In this document: positions 7,735 to 17,113 of the stretch, piece by piece | How positions within the stretch are numbered: the stretch's first letter is position 1 | Layout of the letters: each line of letters begins with the position of its first letter | Notes under the pieces: model-generated | What the model was told of the DNA's origin: nothing | The model's input: only the letters and a program-made list of their open reading frames with translations | Database searches by the model: none | Source of the DNA: an uncultured Bacilli bacterium | GTDB taxonomy: Bacteria > Bacillota_I > Bacilli_A > RF39 > UBA660 | Assembly (NCBI GenBank): GCA_934101645.1 | Contig: CAKORX010000003.1 | Coordinates: 149,935-213,934 of the forward strand | Direction: 5' to 3' | Length of the DNA: 64,000 nucleotides | Translations under genes and position numbers: made by a program

Positions 7735-8733
7735 ATGATTACAAATGAAAATGTTTTAAAAGAGCAAAAGGGAATTACTAAAAAAATTTTTATATGGATC
7801 TTTATTATCTTTGCAAGTTTTGGTCTATTTATTTTAGGGGATTATTTAAATGAAAAAGATAAAAATAAATCTGAAAATTTAGAAACTATAATTATGAGTA
7901 AAGATGAAAACAAAGAATCCCTTCATACATTTGTTGAGGTTAAGAAAAATCCTTATAAGTTTGCTGTATCAAATGATACTACTGATGCGTATTATATTTT
8001 AACGGATGGAAATTATCTATATGTAGCATATATGAGTGAAAGTGATTACAATAAAGTTAATGATGAAAATGATTATGATGGAACAATTAAAATCGAGGGA
8101 ATAACTGGCATTCCCTCATCTGATGTTAAAAAACTTGCTATTGATACATATAATGAACTTTTTGAAGCAGAACTTACAACTGCGGATTATGATATATATT
8201 TCGGAGATGTTTATATTGATATGACTAAAGAATATAGTTCAAGTACTAATATTTTAATTGTTATAGGATTTATAGCACTTCTTGTAGGCATAATTTGTTT
8301 AATAATAAACATTGCTAAAAAAATTAGTTATAGTAAGAATATCAAAAAACTTTCTAGAGTAGAACTTAAACATATTAATGATGAATTGAATGATCCAAAA
8401 TCTTTTTATTATAATTATGCTAAAGTATATTTAACAGAAAATTATATTGTAAGTATAAGTCTTCCGTTCTGTGTTATTAAATATGCTGATATTTTGTGGA
8501 TGTATAAACATGTACAAAGAACTAATGGAATTAAAACAAATGAGGCAATTATTTTAAAAGATATGTTTAATAAATCTTACAGTGTTGCTTCAATGAGTCT
8601 TAGTACAAAGGCAAAAACTGAACAGTTTGAAGAAATAATGAATACTATTAGTCAAAAAAATCCAAATATTTTAGTAGGATATACTAAAGAAAATATTAAT
8701 GAATACAAAACAAAAATGAAAAGAAGAAAATAA
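7735..8733 (+). CDS. Two-span membrane protein of unknown function
   Basis: 332 residues from the ATG at 7735, chosen because GGAGTG lies 7 bases upstream. Topology: a short cytoplasmic N-terminus, TM1 (IFIWIFIIFASFGLFIL, about 19-35), an extracellular domain of about 140 residues rich in Asp, Glu and Tyr, TM2 (ILIVIGFIALLVGIICLIIN, about residue 185) and a cytoplasmic domain of about 130 residues. The inner domain has a strand pattern (YLTENYIVSISLPFCVIKYADILWMYKH) that looks like a PH-like or bPH domain; that is only an impression. The terminator overlaps the last codons. Confidence 0.6.
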   Translation: MITNENVLKEQKGITKKIFIWIFIIFASFGLFILGDYLNEKDKNKSENLETIIMSKDENKESLHTFVEVKKNPYKFAVSNDTTDAYYILTDGNYLYVAYMSESDYNKVNDENDYDGTIKIEGITGIPSSDVKKLAIDTYNELFEAELTTADYDIYFGDVYIDMTKEYSSSTNILIVIGFIALLVGIICLIINIAKKISYSKNIKKLSRVELKHINDELNDPKSFYYNYAKVYLTENYIVSISLPFCVIKYADILWMYKHVQRTNGIKTNEAIILKDMFNKSYSVASMSLSTKAKTEQFEEIMNTISQKNPNILVGYTKENINEYKTKMKRRK

Positions 8734-8750
8734 GATTCTTCTTTTTTTAT
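8721..8750 (+). terminator. Terminator overlapping the end of the membrane protein gene
   Basis: 8-bp stem (8721-8728 with 8736-8743) spanning the stop codon, then a T run. Confidence 0.75.
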
Positions 8751-8755
8751 GCAGT

Positions 8756-8784
8756 TTGACTTAATAATTCTTAGGTGCTATAAT
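8756..8784 (+). promoter_or_regulatory. Sigma-A promoter of the amidoligase-family gene
   Basis: TTGACT (8756-8761), 17-base spacer, perfect TATAAT (8779-8784). The gene start at 8808 lies about 24 bases downstream, preceded by AAGGGGG. Confidence 0.8.
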
Positions 8785-8807
8785 ACAAGCAATTCTAAGG
8801 GGGAACT

Positions 8808-10643
8808 ATGTTAAAGGTACTTAATAAAAAGTATGAAGAATTGCATATTTTTAATTTACCATTTAATGTATTAATAGAGCATATTTTTTTAAATAATCTT
8901 TATTTTCTTTTTGATGATGAAGTATTTTGTAAATATATAGTAGAAAACATAAGAAACATAGATTTGAGATTTTTATTAAAAATTCTTTCTATTGAAAATG
9001 TTATTAAATATATTAAATTTATGAATCTAATGGAACTTTTTTATTTACTTAATGATGAAGAAAAAATGACTTTACTTAAACTACCTTATTTTCAAAAATT
9101 TATTTTTCTAAGTCGTTTTTTGACCTCAGACATACTTGACTTAAAACTTAGTAGTTTAGAAAATTATCAAAAACTTTTAGAAATGCTTCCCGATGAAAAA
9201 AGTAAAGCAATTATTTTAAGGGGAATTAAGAATGAAAACTTTGTTGTTTCATATTTAAAAACTCATGAATTTTCTGAAAAATTTTTATTTAATATAGTTT
9301 CAACGTTTACGAAAGATGAAAATATTATTTTTTTTCTTGAATATTTTAATGCAAGTCATAAGTCTATTTTGATACTATCTTTGGAATCTAGTGAATATAA
9401 AAGAACTTATTTTGATGAAATGTGCTTATCAGAACAATTAAAATTCATTTTTGCTCAGGATGACAATACCAAATGTAAATTCATTGAGAAAGGTTTTTAC
9501 CCTGAATATATCATTCCATCGTTAACTGATTTAGATAAATTATTTTCTTATTTCTTAAGATTAAATGATTATGAAAAACAACTTATTGTCTTAAAAAAAG
9601 TAAAAGATGATAATATTAAATATGGCCTTTTTCAATTAATGAATTTAGGAACTCATTATACTGATGTTCTTATATATTTATGTAGTACTGTAACTAGTTT
9701 AGAAATTAAAAAGAAACTTGCTGAGTTAACTAATGATAAAGGCATTGTTGAAGCCATAAAAAGTAATAAAAGAAGTCCTAAGGCTCTTACGGGAGATATA
9801 GAAATAGAATCTATTCCGTTTGTTGATAAAAAAATAACTATAGGAATTGAACTTGAGTGCGTAAATGATTATAATGACGCATATATTTCAATTAAAAATC
9901 TTTTATCTAGATGGATAATGAAAGAAGAGGCAACAGTTTTAAATGGTGTCGAAATTACTTCTCCGGTTTTAAATTATAATGTAAATTCCTTAAGAGAGTT
10001 AAAATATGTTTGTCAATTTTTGCAAAGAAATAATTTCTCCGTGAATGAGAATTGTGGGGGACATATTCATATTGGCTTTGATTATTTCGATGATATATCA
10101 CAAATTCAAATGCTTTATTATTTATATGTTTATTGTGAAGATGCTATTAGTTTAATGGTCAATAGGTGTGGTTCTACTATAAGACCATGTGCTTTAACTA
10201 ATGCAAGATCTATAAAAGATATGATGATAAAGGCATTTGGAAAATATATGTCTTTTATAGATTTATCTATATCTGACTTTGTCATGAAAATGCAAGAACT
10301 TCAGCATGATAAATACACCTCAATTAATTTACAAAATGCTTTATCAAAAGATAAAAATACGATTGAATTTAGAATACCTAATGGTGAGATTGATTTCGAA
10401 GAAATTAATTATAATATAATTTTCTTTACAAGGCTTATTTATTTAGCAAAAACTTTAACTACATGTAAAATTGATGAGAGAACTATGCAAAAAATTATAT
10501 CATTAAGTGATAATTTACCATTAAGTGATAAAAGAGATATTTTACTTGATTTAATGTTTTCAGAAATTGATTTAAAAAATGTATATTTTGATAGATTTGA
10601 AAGTAATTATGAATTAAATAGGGATATAGGCCAAAAATTATAA
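8808..10643 (+). CDS. Amidoligase-family protein with a long N-terminal helical region
   Basis: 611 residues. The C-terminal part (about 340-560) has the hallmarks of the Amidoligase_2 family, relatives of glutamine synthetase and glutamate-cysteine ligase thought to form amide bonds: GIELEC (about 346, metal-binding Glu), GVEITSPVL (about 380), CGGHIHIGFDYF (about 416) and NTIEFRIPNGEIDFEE (about 517). The N-terminal 330 residues are Leu- and Phe-rich helices without a recognised domain, possibly a repeat solenoid (for example YLLNDEEKMTLLKLP and FLRLNDYEKQLIVL recur in style). The substrate is unknown. It has its own strong promoter and is followed by a small gene of unknown function. Confidence 0.72.
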   Translation: MLKVLNKKYEELHIFNLPFNVLIEHIFLNNLYFLFDDEVFCKYIVENIRNIDLRFLLKILSIENVIKYIKFMNLMELFYLLNDEEKMTLLKLPYFQKFIFLSRFLTSDILDLKLSSLENYQKLLEMLPDEKSKAIILRGIKNENFVVSYLKTHEFSEKFLFNIVSTFTKDENIIFFLEYFNASHKSILILSLESSEYKRTYFDEMCLSEQLKFIFAQDDNTKCKFIEKGFYPEYIIPSLTDLDKLFSYFLRLNDYEKQLIVLKKVKDDNIKYGLFQLMNLGTHYTDVLIYLCSTVTSLEIKKKLAELTNDKGIVEAIKSNKRSPKALTGDIEIESIPFVDKKITIGIELECVNDYNDAYISIKNLLSRWIMKEEATVLNGVEITSPVLNYNVNSLRELKYVCQFLQRNNFSVNENCGGHIHIGFDYFDDISQIQMLYYLYVYCEDAISLMVNRCGSTIRPCALTNARSIKDMMIKAFGKYMSFIDLSISDFVMKMQELQHDKYTSINLQNALSKDKNTIEFRIPNGEIDFEEINYNIIFFTRLIYLAKTLTTCKIDERTMQKIISLSDNLPLSDKRDILLDLMFSEIDLKNVYFDRFESNYELNRDIGQKL

Positions 10644-10701
10644 AAAATTTGTTTACAATTTTAAAAATATGTTATATCATTTATTTAAGGTAGTGAAGAT
10701 A

Positions 10702-11061
10702 ATGAGTGATAATAAGAAAGTTTTAGCATATTGCCCTAATTTTTATAAAATAATTGATTTTAAACCTATAACAAATGATGAAATAACTGATAAACTTATC
10801 AGGATGTATAAAGAATATATTTTTAAAGTGGACATAAATAATGAGGATAATATTTCAGAAATAAAAAGATTAGATGAAGCATTATCAAAATATATTGATG
10901 ATTATATTTTTAGAAAAGAATTAAAAAAGCAAATTTTGCTTGTTAAAGTTAAAAATGATTGCAAAGATATTTTAAAATTTTTTGTTGATAAGATAATTTT
11001 TATATTTAACAATTATAAAGAAAGCAGTACAAGAGTTATTTATATATCAAGATGGATATAA
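10702..11061 (+). CDS. Small protein of unknown function
   Basis: 119 residues from the ATG at 10702. The TTG at 10669 would add 11 residues but has no ribosome binding site. It is a soluble, Lys/Ile-rich, mostly helical protein with several Asp/Glu-Lys heptads (EISEIKRLDEALSKYIDDY) and a hydrophobic C-terminal part (DILKFFVDKIIFIFNNY). No family was recognised. It lies 58 bases after the amidoligase-family gene on the same strand and might be co-transcribed with it. Confidence 0.55.
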   Translation: MSDNKKVLAYCPNFYKIIDFKPITNDEITDKLIRMYKEYIFKVDINNEDNISEIKRLDEALSKYIDDYIFRKELKKQILLVKVKNDCKDILKFFVDKIIFIFNNYKESSTRVIYISRWI

Positions 11062-11088
11062 AATAACTTTTTTTATGTTTTTTAATAA

Positions 11089-11117
11089 TTGCATTGTTTA
11101 TATATTTTTGCTATACT
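11089..11117 (+). promoter_or_regulatory. Promoter of the exported TasA-like protein gene
   Basis: TTGCAT (11089-11094), 17-base spacer, TATACT (11112-11117); the start codon follows at 11141 with AAGGAG in between. Confidence 0.6.
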
Positions 11118-11140
11118 TATCATAGTAAGGAGAATGAAAG

Positions 11141-11827
11141 ATGGACGCAAATACAAAGTTTTCAAAAAGTGAAATGATTATTACTTTTATTACTATCTTT
11201 TTACTTATAACACTAGTTTCGGCAGCAGCGTTTGCGTATTTTGGTTCTTTTTCTACGAATTTAAATAATAAATTACATGTAAATATAACCACTGAAGATG
11301 GTGTTACTTCAACATTTACAACAAGTGGGGCTATATTAAATTTAACTGTACCACCCGCTAAGATGAATCAACTTAACAATGGAACTTTGGCTGCAAGTAG
11401 CAATGCTAATTTATCTGTAAAACTAGATTCTGCTTCTACAAGCATAAAGATGGAGTGTACATATGATATTATTTTTGAATATCAAAGTGGCTCTAAAGTA
11501 TATGGCCTTGGCGATGAAAAAGTAACAACTACAGGTGAAAATGAACTTACTATGAAAGTTATTGGCAATAGTGGAACAAATAATTATGCTGAAGAAAAAA
11601 ATTTTGATTTTAATACTTCAGATGGCTGGGTAAGTGCTACTTCAAGTAAAGGAGCAAACATAACTTTAGTAAGTGGAGCAAAAATTTCATCTACGGGAAC
11701 AGAAAATGTTTCTAACTGGAATTTTGAATTTAAGTTTTATAATTTAGCAGATCGCCAAGTTGGACTTGAAAATAAAAACTTTGTAGGAAAAATATATGCT
11801 GTAAGTAAAGGATGCATAAATATTTAG
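11141..11827 (+). CDS. Exported protein with TasA/camelysin-like N-terminal module
   Basis: 228 residues. A signal or anchor segment (FITIFLLITLVSAAAFAYFG, about 14-34) is followed by a Ser/Thr/Asn-rich beta-type domain. The domain is shared with the first 215 residues of the protein at 31548-33347: common landmarks are SAxxFAxxGSF after the membrane segment, then CTYDIIFEY, YxEEKNF, FYNL and KNFVGKIYA against KSFKGRYYV. The signal followed by FAYFGSF recalls SipW-processed fibre proteins (TasA/CalY), but the exact motif is weak. It is probably a cell-surface or matrix protein. Single-gene transcript: its own promoter and terminator. Confidence 0.65.
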   Translation: MDANTKFSKSEMIITFITIFLLITLVSAAAFAYFGSFSTNLNNKLHVNITTEDGVTSTFTTSGAILNLTVPPAKMNQLNNGTLAASSNANLSVKLDSASTSIKMECTYDIIFEYQSGSKVYGLGDEKVTTTGENELTMKVIGNSGTNNYAEEKNFDFNTSDGWVSATSSKGANITLVSGAKISSTGTENVSNWNFEFKFYNLADRQVGLENKNFVGKIYAVSKGCINI

Positions 11828-11852
11828 TAATTTTTTTAAATTACTTTTTTTA
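11826..11852 (+). terminator. Terminator after the TasA-like gene
   Basis: 8-bp stem AGTAATTT/AAATTACT overlapping the stop codon, T4 loop, then T7. Confidence 0.75.
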
Positions 11853-11863
11853 TTATTGTGTAA

Positions 11864-11892
11864 TTGAATATTTAATAAATTTAGTTTAATAT
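11864..11892 (+). promoter_or_regulatory. Promoter of the serpin gene
   Basis: TTGAAT (11864-11869), 17-base spacer, TAATAT (11887-11892), followed by GAAAGAGG before the ATG at 11915. Confidence 0.55.
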
Positions 11893-11914
11893 TATTATAG
11901 GAAAGAGGTTAGTA

Positions 11915-13459
11915 ATGAAAAAAAAGAAAAGAATTATTATAAGTATTTTAACCATTATTTTACTTGGGGGAATTATCTTTGCGGTAATTAAGTTTAGAAA
12001 GAAAAATACTGTAGATACTAATGTAAAAACATTTGATTCTGAATATAAAATGCTCGATAATAATTTGCAATTATTAGATTTATATTTTTTGAAAACAGAA
12101 AATGAGAAAAAAAACATTATTTATAGTCCAATATCAATTAAATATGCTTTAGCAATGCTTTCAGATGCTGCATCTAATGATAGTAAAAATCAAATCGATG
12201 CTGTTTTAGGAAAATATAAACCCCAAAAATATGTTAATAGTAATAATATTTCATTTGCTAATGCTATGTTTATAAAGGATAGCTTTAAACAAAGTGTAAA
12301 GGATAGTTACATAGATTTAATAAAAAATAAATATAATGGCGAAGTAGTTTATGATAGTTTTAGTAGTCCAAAAACTATTAATTCTTGGGTGTCAAATAAA
12401 ACATTTAATTTAATAAATAATTTACTTGATGATGTTTCAAATAATGATTTTATGTTAATAAATGCACTTGCAATTGATATGAATTGGAACTATTTAATTC
12501 AGCCAGTATTAACAGATAATAATAGTTCAGAGCTTCAAAAGAAAATTTATGATAAAAAACATTTTGATATTGCCGCTTGGCATGTTGATTATCTTCATGA
12601 AAATTTAAACTCAATGTATATCAGCACTATTGTGGCAGATGAATATCCAATAATGAAGTTTAATAATACCGATGTAAGTTCATTAAAGTTTGGTGCATCA
12701 ATTAATAACTACGATATTGTTAGTGACTTAGGTAAAGAAAATATTCGTAGTCAAATTACTAAAGAATACGAAAAGTGGGTTAGTGATGATTATTGTGAAA
12801 TGGATGAATATGAAGAAACAAGTACTTTTGTGGACAACTTTATAAAAGAGTTAGATTCAAATTATAAAGATGTCGGTAGTTCAACAGATTTTAAATTTTA
12901 TGATGATGAAAATGTTAAAGCTTTTGCAAAATCTTTGCAGGAATATGATGGATTAACTTTAGAATATGTTGGTATAATGCCAAAAAAGGAAAGCTTAACT
13001 GATTATATTGATTCTTTAAAAGTAAGCGATGTAACTAACATTTTTAATAACTTAAAAGAAATAAAATTAGATAATTTTGAGAAAGGTTATATTACACAAA
13101 TCAAAGGAAACATTCCATTATTTAAGTTTGATTATGAACTTAATCTTCAAAAGGACTTACAAAATATAGGCATTACTGATGTATTTAATTCAAATGCTAA
13201 TTTATCAAATTTAACTGATGATAAGGTGCTTATTAACCCGGCAATTCATAAAGCTACAATTGAATTTTCAAATGAGGGTATTAAAGCATCTGCAGCAGCA
13301 TCAATTGGTGGTTTTGGATCAACAGATTGTAGTTTTAATCATTTGTATGAAGTTCCTGTAAAAGAAATTGATTTAACTTTTGATAAACCATTTATATTCT
13401 TTATTAGAAATGTTAAAACCGGAGAAATTTGGTTTACTGGTGCTCTTTATAATCCATAA
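11915..13459 (+). CDS. Membrane-anchored serpin (serine protease inhibitor)
   Basis: Serpins trap proteases as a covalent complex. The 514-residue protein starts with a basic tail and one membrane span (IIISILTIILLGGIIFAVI), so the inhibitor domain lies outside. Serpin landmarks are SPISIKYALAMLSDAA, FANAMFIKDSF, INSWVSNKT, LINALAIDMNW, the hinge NEGIKASAAASIGGFGS near residue 454 and the C-terminal FDKPFIFFIRNVKTGEIWFTGAL. The Ala-rich hinge suggests a true inhibitor rather than a non-inhibitory relative; counting 17 residues from the hinge Glu puts P1 near a Thr, but this is uncertain. There is an Asp/Glu-rich insertion near residue 290. Human gut bacteria are known to make serpins against host elastase; the target here is unknown. 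Confidence 0.88.
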   Translation: MKKKKRIIISILTIILLGGIIFAVIKFRKKNTVDTNVKTFDSEYKMLDNNLQLLDLYFLKTENEKKNIIYSPISIKYALAMLSDAASNDSKNQIDAVLGKYKPQKYVNSNNISFANAMFIKDSFKQSVKDSYIDLIKNKYNGEVVYDSFSSPKTINSWVSNKTFNLINNLLDDVSNNDFMLINALAIDMNWNYLIQPVLTDNNSSELQKKIYDKKHFDIAAWHVDYLHENLNSMYISTIVADEYPIMKFNNTDVSSLKFGASINNYDIVSDLGKENIRSQITKEYEKWVSDDYCEMDEYEETSTFVDNFIKELDSNYKDVGSSTDFKFYDDENVKAFAKSLQEYDGLTLEYVGIMPKKESLTDYIDSLKVSDVTNIFNNLKEIKLDNFEKGYITQIKGNIPLFKFDYELNLQKDLQNIGITDVFNSNANLSNLTDDKVLINPAIHKATIEFSNEGIKASAAASIGGFGSTDCSFNHLYEVPVKEIDLTFDKPFIFFIRNVKTGEIWFTGALYNP

Positions 13460-13628
13460 TAGTTAATTATAATAAAAAGAAAAAAAGGGAAGATTTTTGA
13501 TTTTGAAAAATTTAAACTTTTTTCTTTTTTTATTGAAAATTATTTTTTGTGTAAAAATAAGTATAATTTAAAGTGTTTTAATTGTTTAGAAAAATAAAAT
13601 AAGTTACAATAAATATGGAGAGGTAATT
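13460..13628 (+). terminator. Intergenic with long A/T hairpin after the serpin gene
   Basis: AAAAAGAAAAAAAG (about 13474-13487) can pair with CTTTTTTCTTTTT (about 13519-13531) around a long loop, a plausible terminator. A TATAAT lies near 13562, upstream of folD, without a clear -35. Confidence 0.4.
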
Positions 13629-14471
13629 ATGATTTTAGATGGTAAAAAAGTAAGAAATGAGTTACTTTCATTTTATGAAGAAAAAATAAAGAATGAAAGT
13701 TTGAAAATAAGTTTAGCAATTATTTATGTTGGTAATGATGAACCAAGTAAAGTTTACATAAAAAATAAAATCAAATATTGTGAAAAAGTTGGTATAAAAG
13801 TAATTTTATATGAAATGGATGCCAAAACAAAGGAAAAAGAAGTTATAGAACTTATTGAAAAATTAAATGATTCAAAAGATATAACGGGAATTATATTACA
13901 AAGCCCTGTACCAAGACAAATAAGTTTTTCAAAGTGTAGTGGTCTTATAAAACCTTGTAAAGATATTGATGGTTTTAGTAAAGAAAACCTTTATAAATTA
14001 GTTCATAATGATAGTGGCCTTTTTCCATGTACTTCGAAAGGCATTATTATGCTTTTAAAGTATTATGATATTACTTTAGCGGGTAAAAATGTTTGTATCG
14101 TTGGAAGGGGTGACATTGTAGGTAAACCTCTTATTTTTGAGATGCTTAACAATAATGCTACAGTTATAGTTTGTCATTCTCATACTAAAAATATTTCTGA
14201 GTTTACAGAAAAAGCAGATATCGTTATAAGTGCCGTAGGAAAACCACATTTGATTAAAAGTAATATGGTAAAAGATGATGCAATTGTTATAGATGTAGGA
14301 ATAAGTATTGTAGATGGTAAAATTATTGGAGATGTTGACTTTGATAATCTAAAAGATAAATGTACTTATATAACTACGAATCCCGGAGGTATTGGACCTA
14401 TGACTATTGCTATGATTATAGATAATTTGATTAAGGCATATTATATGCAAAAGGAGAGTGTAAATGGATAA
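13629..14471 (+). CDS. folD: Methylene-THF dehydrogenase / methenyl-THF cyclohydrolase
   Basis: Bifunctional NADP enzyme that interconverts methylene-, methenyl- and formyl-tetrahydrofolate. 280 residues with the catalytic YxxxK (YIKNKIKYC), GIILQSPVPRQI, the NADP site IVGRGDIVGKPL and the C-terminal signature NPGGIGPMTIAM. AGAGG precedes the ATG. First gene of the one-carbon/thymidylate operon; it overlaps glyA by 8 bases. Confidence 0.95.
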   Translation: MILDGKKVRNELLSFYEEKIKNESLKISLAIIYVGNDEPSKVYIKNKIKYCEKVGIKVILYEMDAKTKEKEVIELIEKLNDSKDITGIILQSPVPRQISFSKCSGLIKPCKDIDGFSKENLYKLVHNDSGLFPCTSKGIIMLLKYYDITLAGKNVCIVGRGDIVGKPLIFEMLNNNATVIVCHSHTKNISEFTEKADIVISAVGKPHLIKSNMVKDDAIVIDVGISIVDGKIIGDVDFDNLKDKCTYITTNPGGIGPMTIAMIIDNLIKAYYMQKESVNG

Positions 14472-15684
14472 AAAAATTATTGATGCTTTAGAAAAAGAAA
14501 GGAAAAGACAAGAAAGTTCAATTGAACTTATTGCCTCAGAAAATTATGTTTCAAATGATATATTACATCTTCAGGGAAGTATTTTAACAAATAAATATGC
14601 TGAAGGATATCCTGGTAAAAGATATTATGGAGGTTGTGAAAATATTGATGAAATTGAAAGCCTAGGAATATCGTATGTATGTTCACTATTTGGAGCAAAA
14701 TATGCAAATATTCAGCCTCATTCTGGATCGAGTGCAAATATGGCTGCAATAAGAGCTCTTATAAATCCTAAAGATAAAATACTTAGCATGGATTTAAATA
14801 ATGGTGGGCATTTAACTCATGGTTTTAAAAGTAGTTTTAGTGGTATAGATTATGATGCACATTTCTATTCTTTAAATAGTGAAACTGAAATGCTTGATTA
14901 TGATGAAATAGAGCGTCTTGCTACTGAAATTAAACCTAAACTTATTATTGCTGGAGCATCAGCTTATTCAAGAATAATTGATTTTAAAAGATTTAGGGAA
15001 ATAGCAGATAAAGTTGGAGCTTATTTAATGGTTGACATGGCTCATATTGCGGGCCTTGTGGCAGGAAATGTTCATCCATCACCGGTGATGTACGCAGATG
15101 TAGTTACATCTACAACACACAAAACTTTAAGGGGACCAAGAGGAGGCATAATTCTTACAAATAGTGAAGAACTTATTAAAAAAATAAATAAAACTGTTTT
15201 CCCTGGAATTCAAGGTGGGCCTTTAGAACATGTTATAGCGGCTAAAACAGAATGCTTTTATGAAGCATTGAGTGATGATTTTAAAATATATGCTCAAAAT
15301 GTTATAAAAAATGCTAAGGCTTTATGTGAAACTTTAAAGGATGAAGGATTTAAAATTGTTTCAAATGGTACGGACAATCATTTAATATTATTAAATGTAA
15401 AAAGCGTTAACTTAACTGGAAAAGAAGCTGAAGAAGTACTCGAAAAAATAAATATTACAGTAAATAAAAATATGATTCCAAATGATACAGAAAAGTCTAC
15501 GATAACAAGCGGATTAAGGCTTGGAAGTGCAGCGATGACCACAAGAGGACTTAATGAAGAAGACTTTAAAAATATTGGTTTAATAATTAGTAAAGCTTTA
15601 AAAAATAGTGATGATGAAAAGATTTTAAAAAATTTAAAATTAGAGGTTAAGAAAATAACTGATAAATATCCATTATGGTATTAA
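14464..15684 (+). CDS. glyA: Serine hydroxymethyltransferase
   Basis: PLP enzyme that converts serine and THF to glycine and methylene-THF, the methyl source for the ThyX encoded next. 406 residues. Signatures: SIELIASENYVS, NKYAEGYPGKRYYGG, MVDMAHIAGLVA and the PLP lysine in TSTTHKTLRGPRGG, all intact. AAGGAG precedes the ATG inside the end of folD. Confidence 0.96.
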   Translation: MDKKIIDALEKERKRQESSIELIASENYVSNDILHLQGSILTNKYAEGYPGKRYYGGCENIDEIESLGISYVCSLFGAKYANIQPHSGSSANMAAIRALINPKDKILSMDLNNGGHLTHGFKSSFSGIDYDAHFYSLNSETEMLDYDEIERLATEIKPKLIIAGASAYSRIIDFKRFREIADKVGAYLMVDMAHIAGLVAGNVHPSPVMYADVVTSTTHKTLRGPRGGIILTNSEELIKKINKTVFPGIQGGPLEHVIAAKTECFYEALSDDFKIYAQNVIKNAKALCETLKDEGFKIVSNGTDNHLILLNVKSVNLTGKEAEEVLEKINITVNKNMIPNDTEKSTITSGLRLGSAAMTTRGLNEEDFKNIGLIISKALKNSDDEKILKNLKLEVKKITDKYPLWY

Positions 15685-15694
15685 GGAGGTATAA

Positions 15695-17113
15695 ATGGAA
15701 GTTAAATTATTAGGTTCTACGGATCAAAAATTTATTGAAAGTCAAATTCAAATTTGTGCTGCTGCGGGAAAACTTTCAAGAATGCCTGGAACAGTATTTG
15801 ACGCAGTTTATTCAATGAATGAACCAGAAAAAGCTCTAAAATTTGTAAATAGAGTTATTGCAATGGGCCATACGTCTACGATTGATCATGATTATATGGT
15901 ATTTGCTTTATCAAAGGTAAGCCCTATAGTAGAGCAAACTATTATTGAGGAAAGATTTTCTTCATTTACAATTAAATCAAGAAGAGAAGTTGATTTTTCA
16001 AATGCAGGATTTTATGTACCAGATTTTCATACAAAAGATGGTAAAGTGCATTCAGATAATGACGCATTAAAAGAAAAATATATTAATTATATGAACTCTT
16101 TATTTGAGAAATATTCTGAACTAGAAAGTGCTGGTTTTCCAAAAGAAGATGCTCGTTTTATATTACCATATTCATATCATTCAGAAATTATTATGGGACT
16201 TGATGGAACAAGTTTAAATAGAATGATAACCAATCTTACTAAAACAAAGTATGCAAATATTACAGAACTTAGGATGCTTGGCGAAAAACTAAGAGAAATA
16301 GCAAGTCAAAGAGCTCCTTATATTGAAACACTTCAAAGTAAAGTTCAGGAAAATAGAGAAAGTCAGGCTTTTAATATTTTAAGTGAAGCGGGAGTTAAAA
16401 AAAAGTACACATCTTTAGAAGAACCAATTTTATTGTCTTCGACTGATGATATTGATAAAACCATATTTGTTAATGCTATTTGCCGTATGTTTGGTAAAAA
16501 TGTAAACGAGGCAAATGCTATATATGAATCAACTTTATCTAATGATGAAGACTTAAAGCATAGATTAATGAAAACTATATTTGAGGAAGTAAATAATGAA
16601 GATTTAAGACAAGTAAACTTTAGATTTCAATTATCTATTCCGTTTGCAATTTTAACTCATTATACCCGTCATAGAAGACTTTCTTTATCAATACCGGATT
16701 TTTCTCCTTTAGTGGACTTAAGACAGTATGAAATTCCACCGAAAATTGAAAATAGTGATTATAAGGATTTTTATGAAAAAGTTTTTGCAGAAAATGAAAA
16801 AGTTAAAGATGAATTTAAGGCGCTAGGCATTTGCGATGAAGATTTAGTTTACTTTACTTTAAGTGGAAACAAAGTTAATGTAATTATTAATTTTGATGGA
16901 GAAGCTTTTAGATGGATTTGCCGTTTAAGAGAATGTACGAAAGCCCAATGGTGTATTAGACAAAATGTTACTAAAATGCATGAATTATTAAAAGAAAAAT
17001 CTACTTACTATGTAGAAAATCTAGGACCAGATTGTGTAACAAAACATTATTGTGGTGAAGGAAAAGAATCATGTGGTAGGCTTAAATTAATACTAAAAAA
17101 GGAGAATAAATGA
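15695..17113 (+). CDS. thyX: Double-domain FAD-dependent thymidylate synthase (ThyX)
   Basis: Makes dTMP from dUMP using FAD, NADPH and methylene-THF. Normal ThyX chains are about 220 residues; this one has 472 and two ThyX-like halves. In half one, GHTSTIDHDYMVFAL aligns with the GHxxxxEH strand, but the RHR signature is replaced by EERFSSFTIKSRR (about 84-96). In half two, HYTRHRRLSLSIPDFS (about 320-336) keeps RHR and the Ser, but the following Arg is lost. The C-terminus has CTKAQWCIRQ, the usual NAQWEIR position. The halves may form a pseudo-dimer with composite active sites. AGGAGG lies 5 bases before the ATG. Confidence 0.85.
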   Translation: MEVKLLGSTDQKFIESQIQICAAAGKLSRMPGTVFDAVYSMNEPEKALKFVNRVIAMGHTSTIDHDYMVFALSKVSPIVEQTIIEERFSSFTIKSRREVDFSNAGFYVPDFHTKDGKVHSDNDALKEKYINYMNSLFEKYSELESAGFPKEDARFILPYSYHSEIIMGLDGTSLNRMITNLTKTKYANITELRMLGEKLREIASQRAPYIETLQSKVQENRESQAFNILSEAGVKKKYTSLEEPILLSSTDDIDKTIFVNAICRMFGKNVNEANAIYESTLSNDEDLKHRLMKTIFEEVNNEDLRQVNFRFQLSIPFAILTHYTRHRRLSLSIPDFSPLVDLRQYEIPPKIENSDYKDFYEKVFAENEKVKDEFKALGICDEDLVYFTLSGNKVNVIINFDGEAFRWICRLRECTKAQWCIRQNVTKMHELLKEKSTYYVENLGPDCVTKHYCGEGKESCGRLKLILKKENK

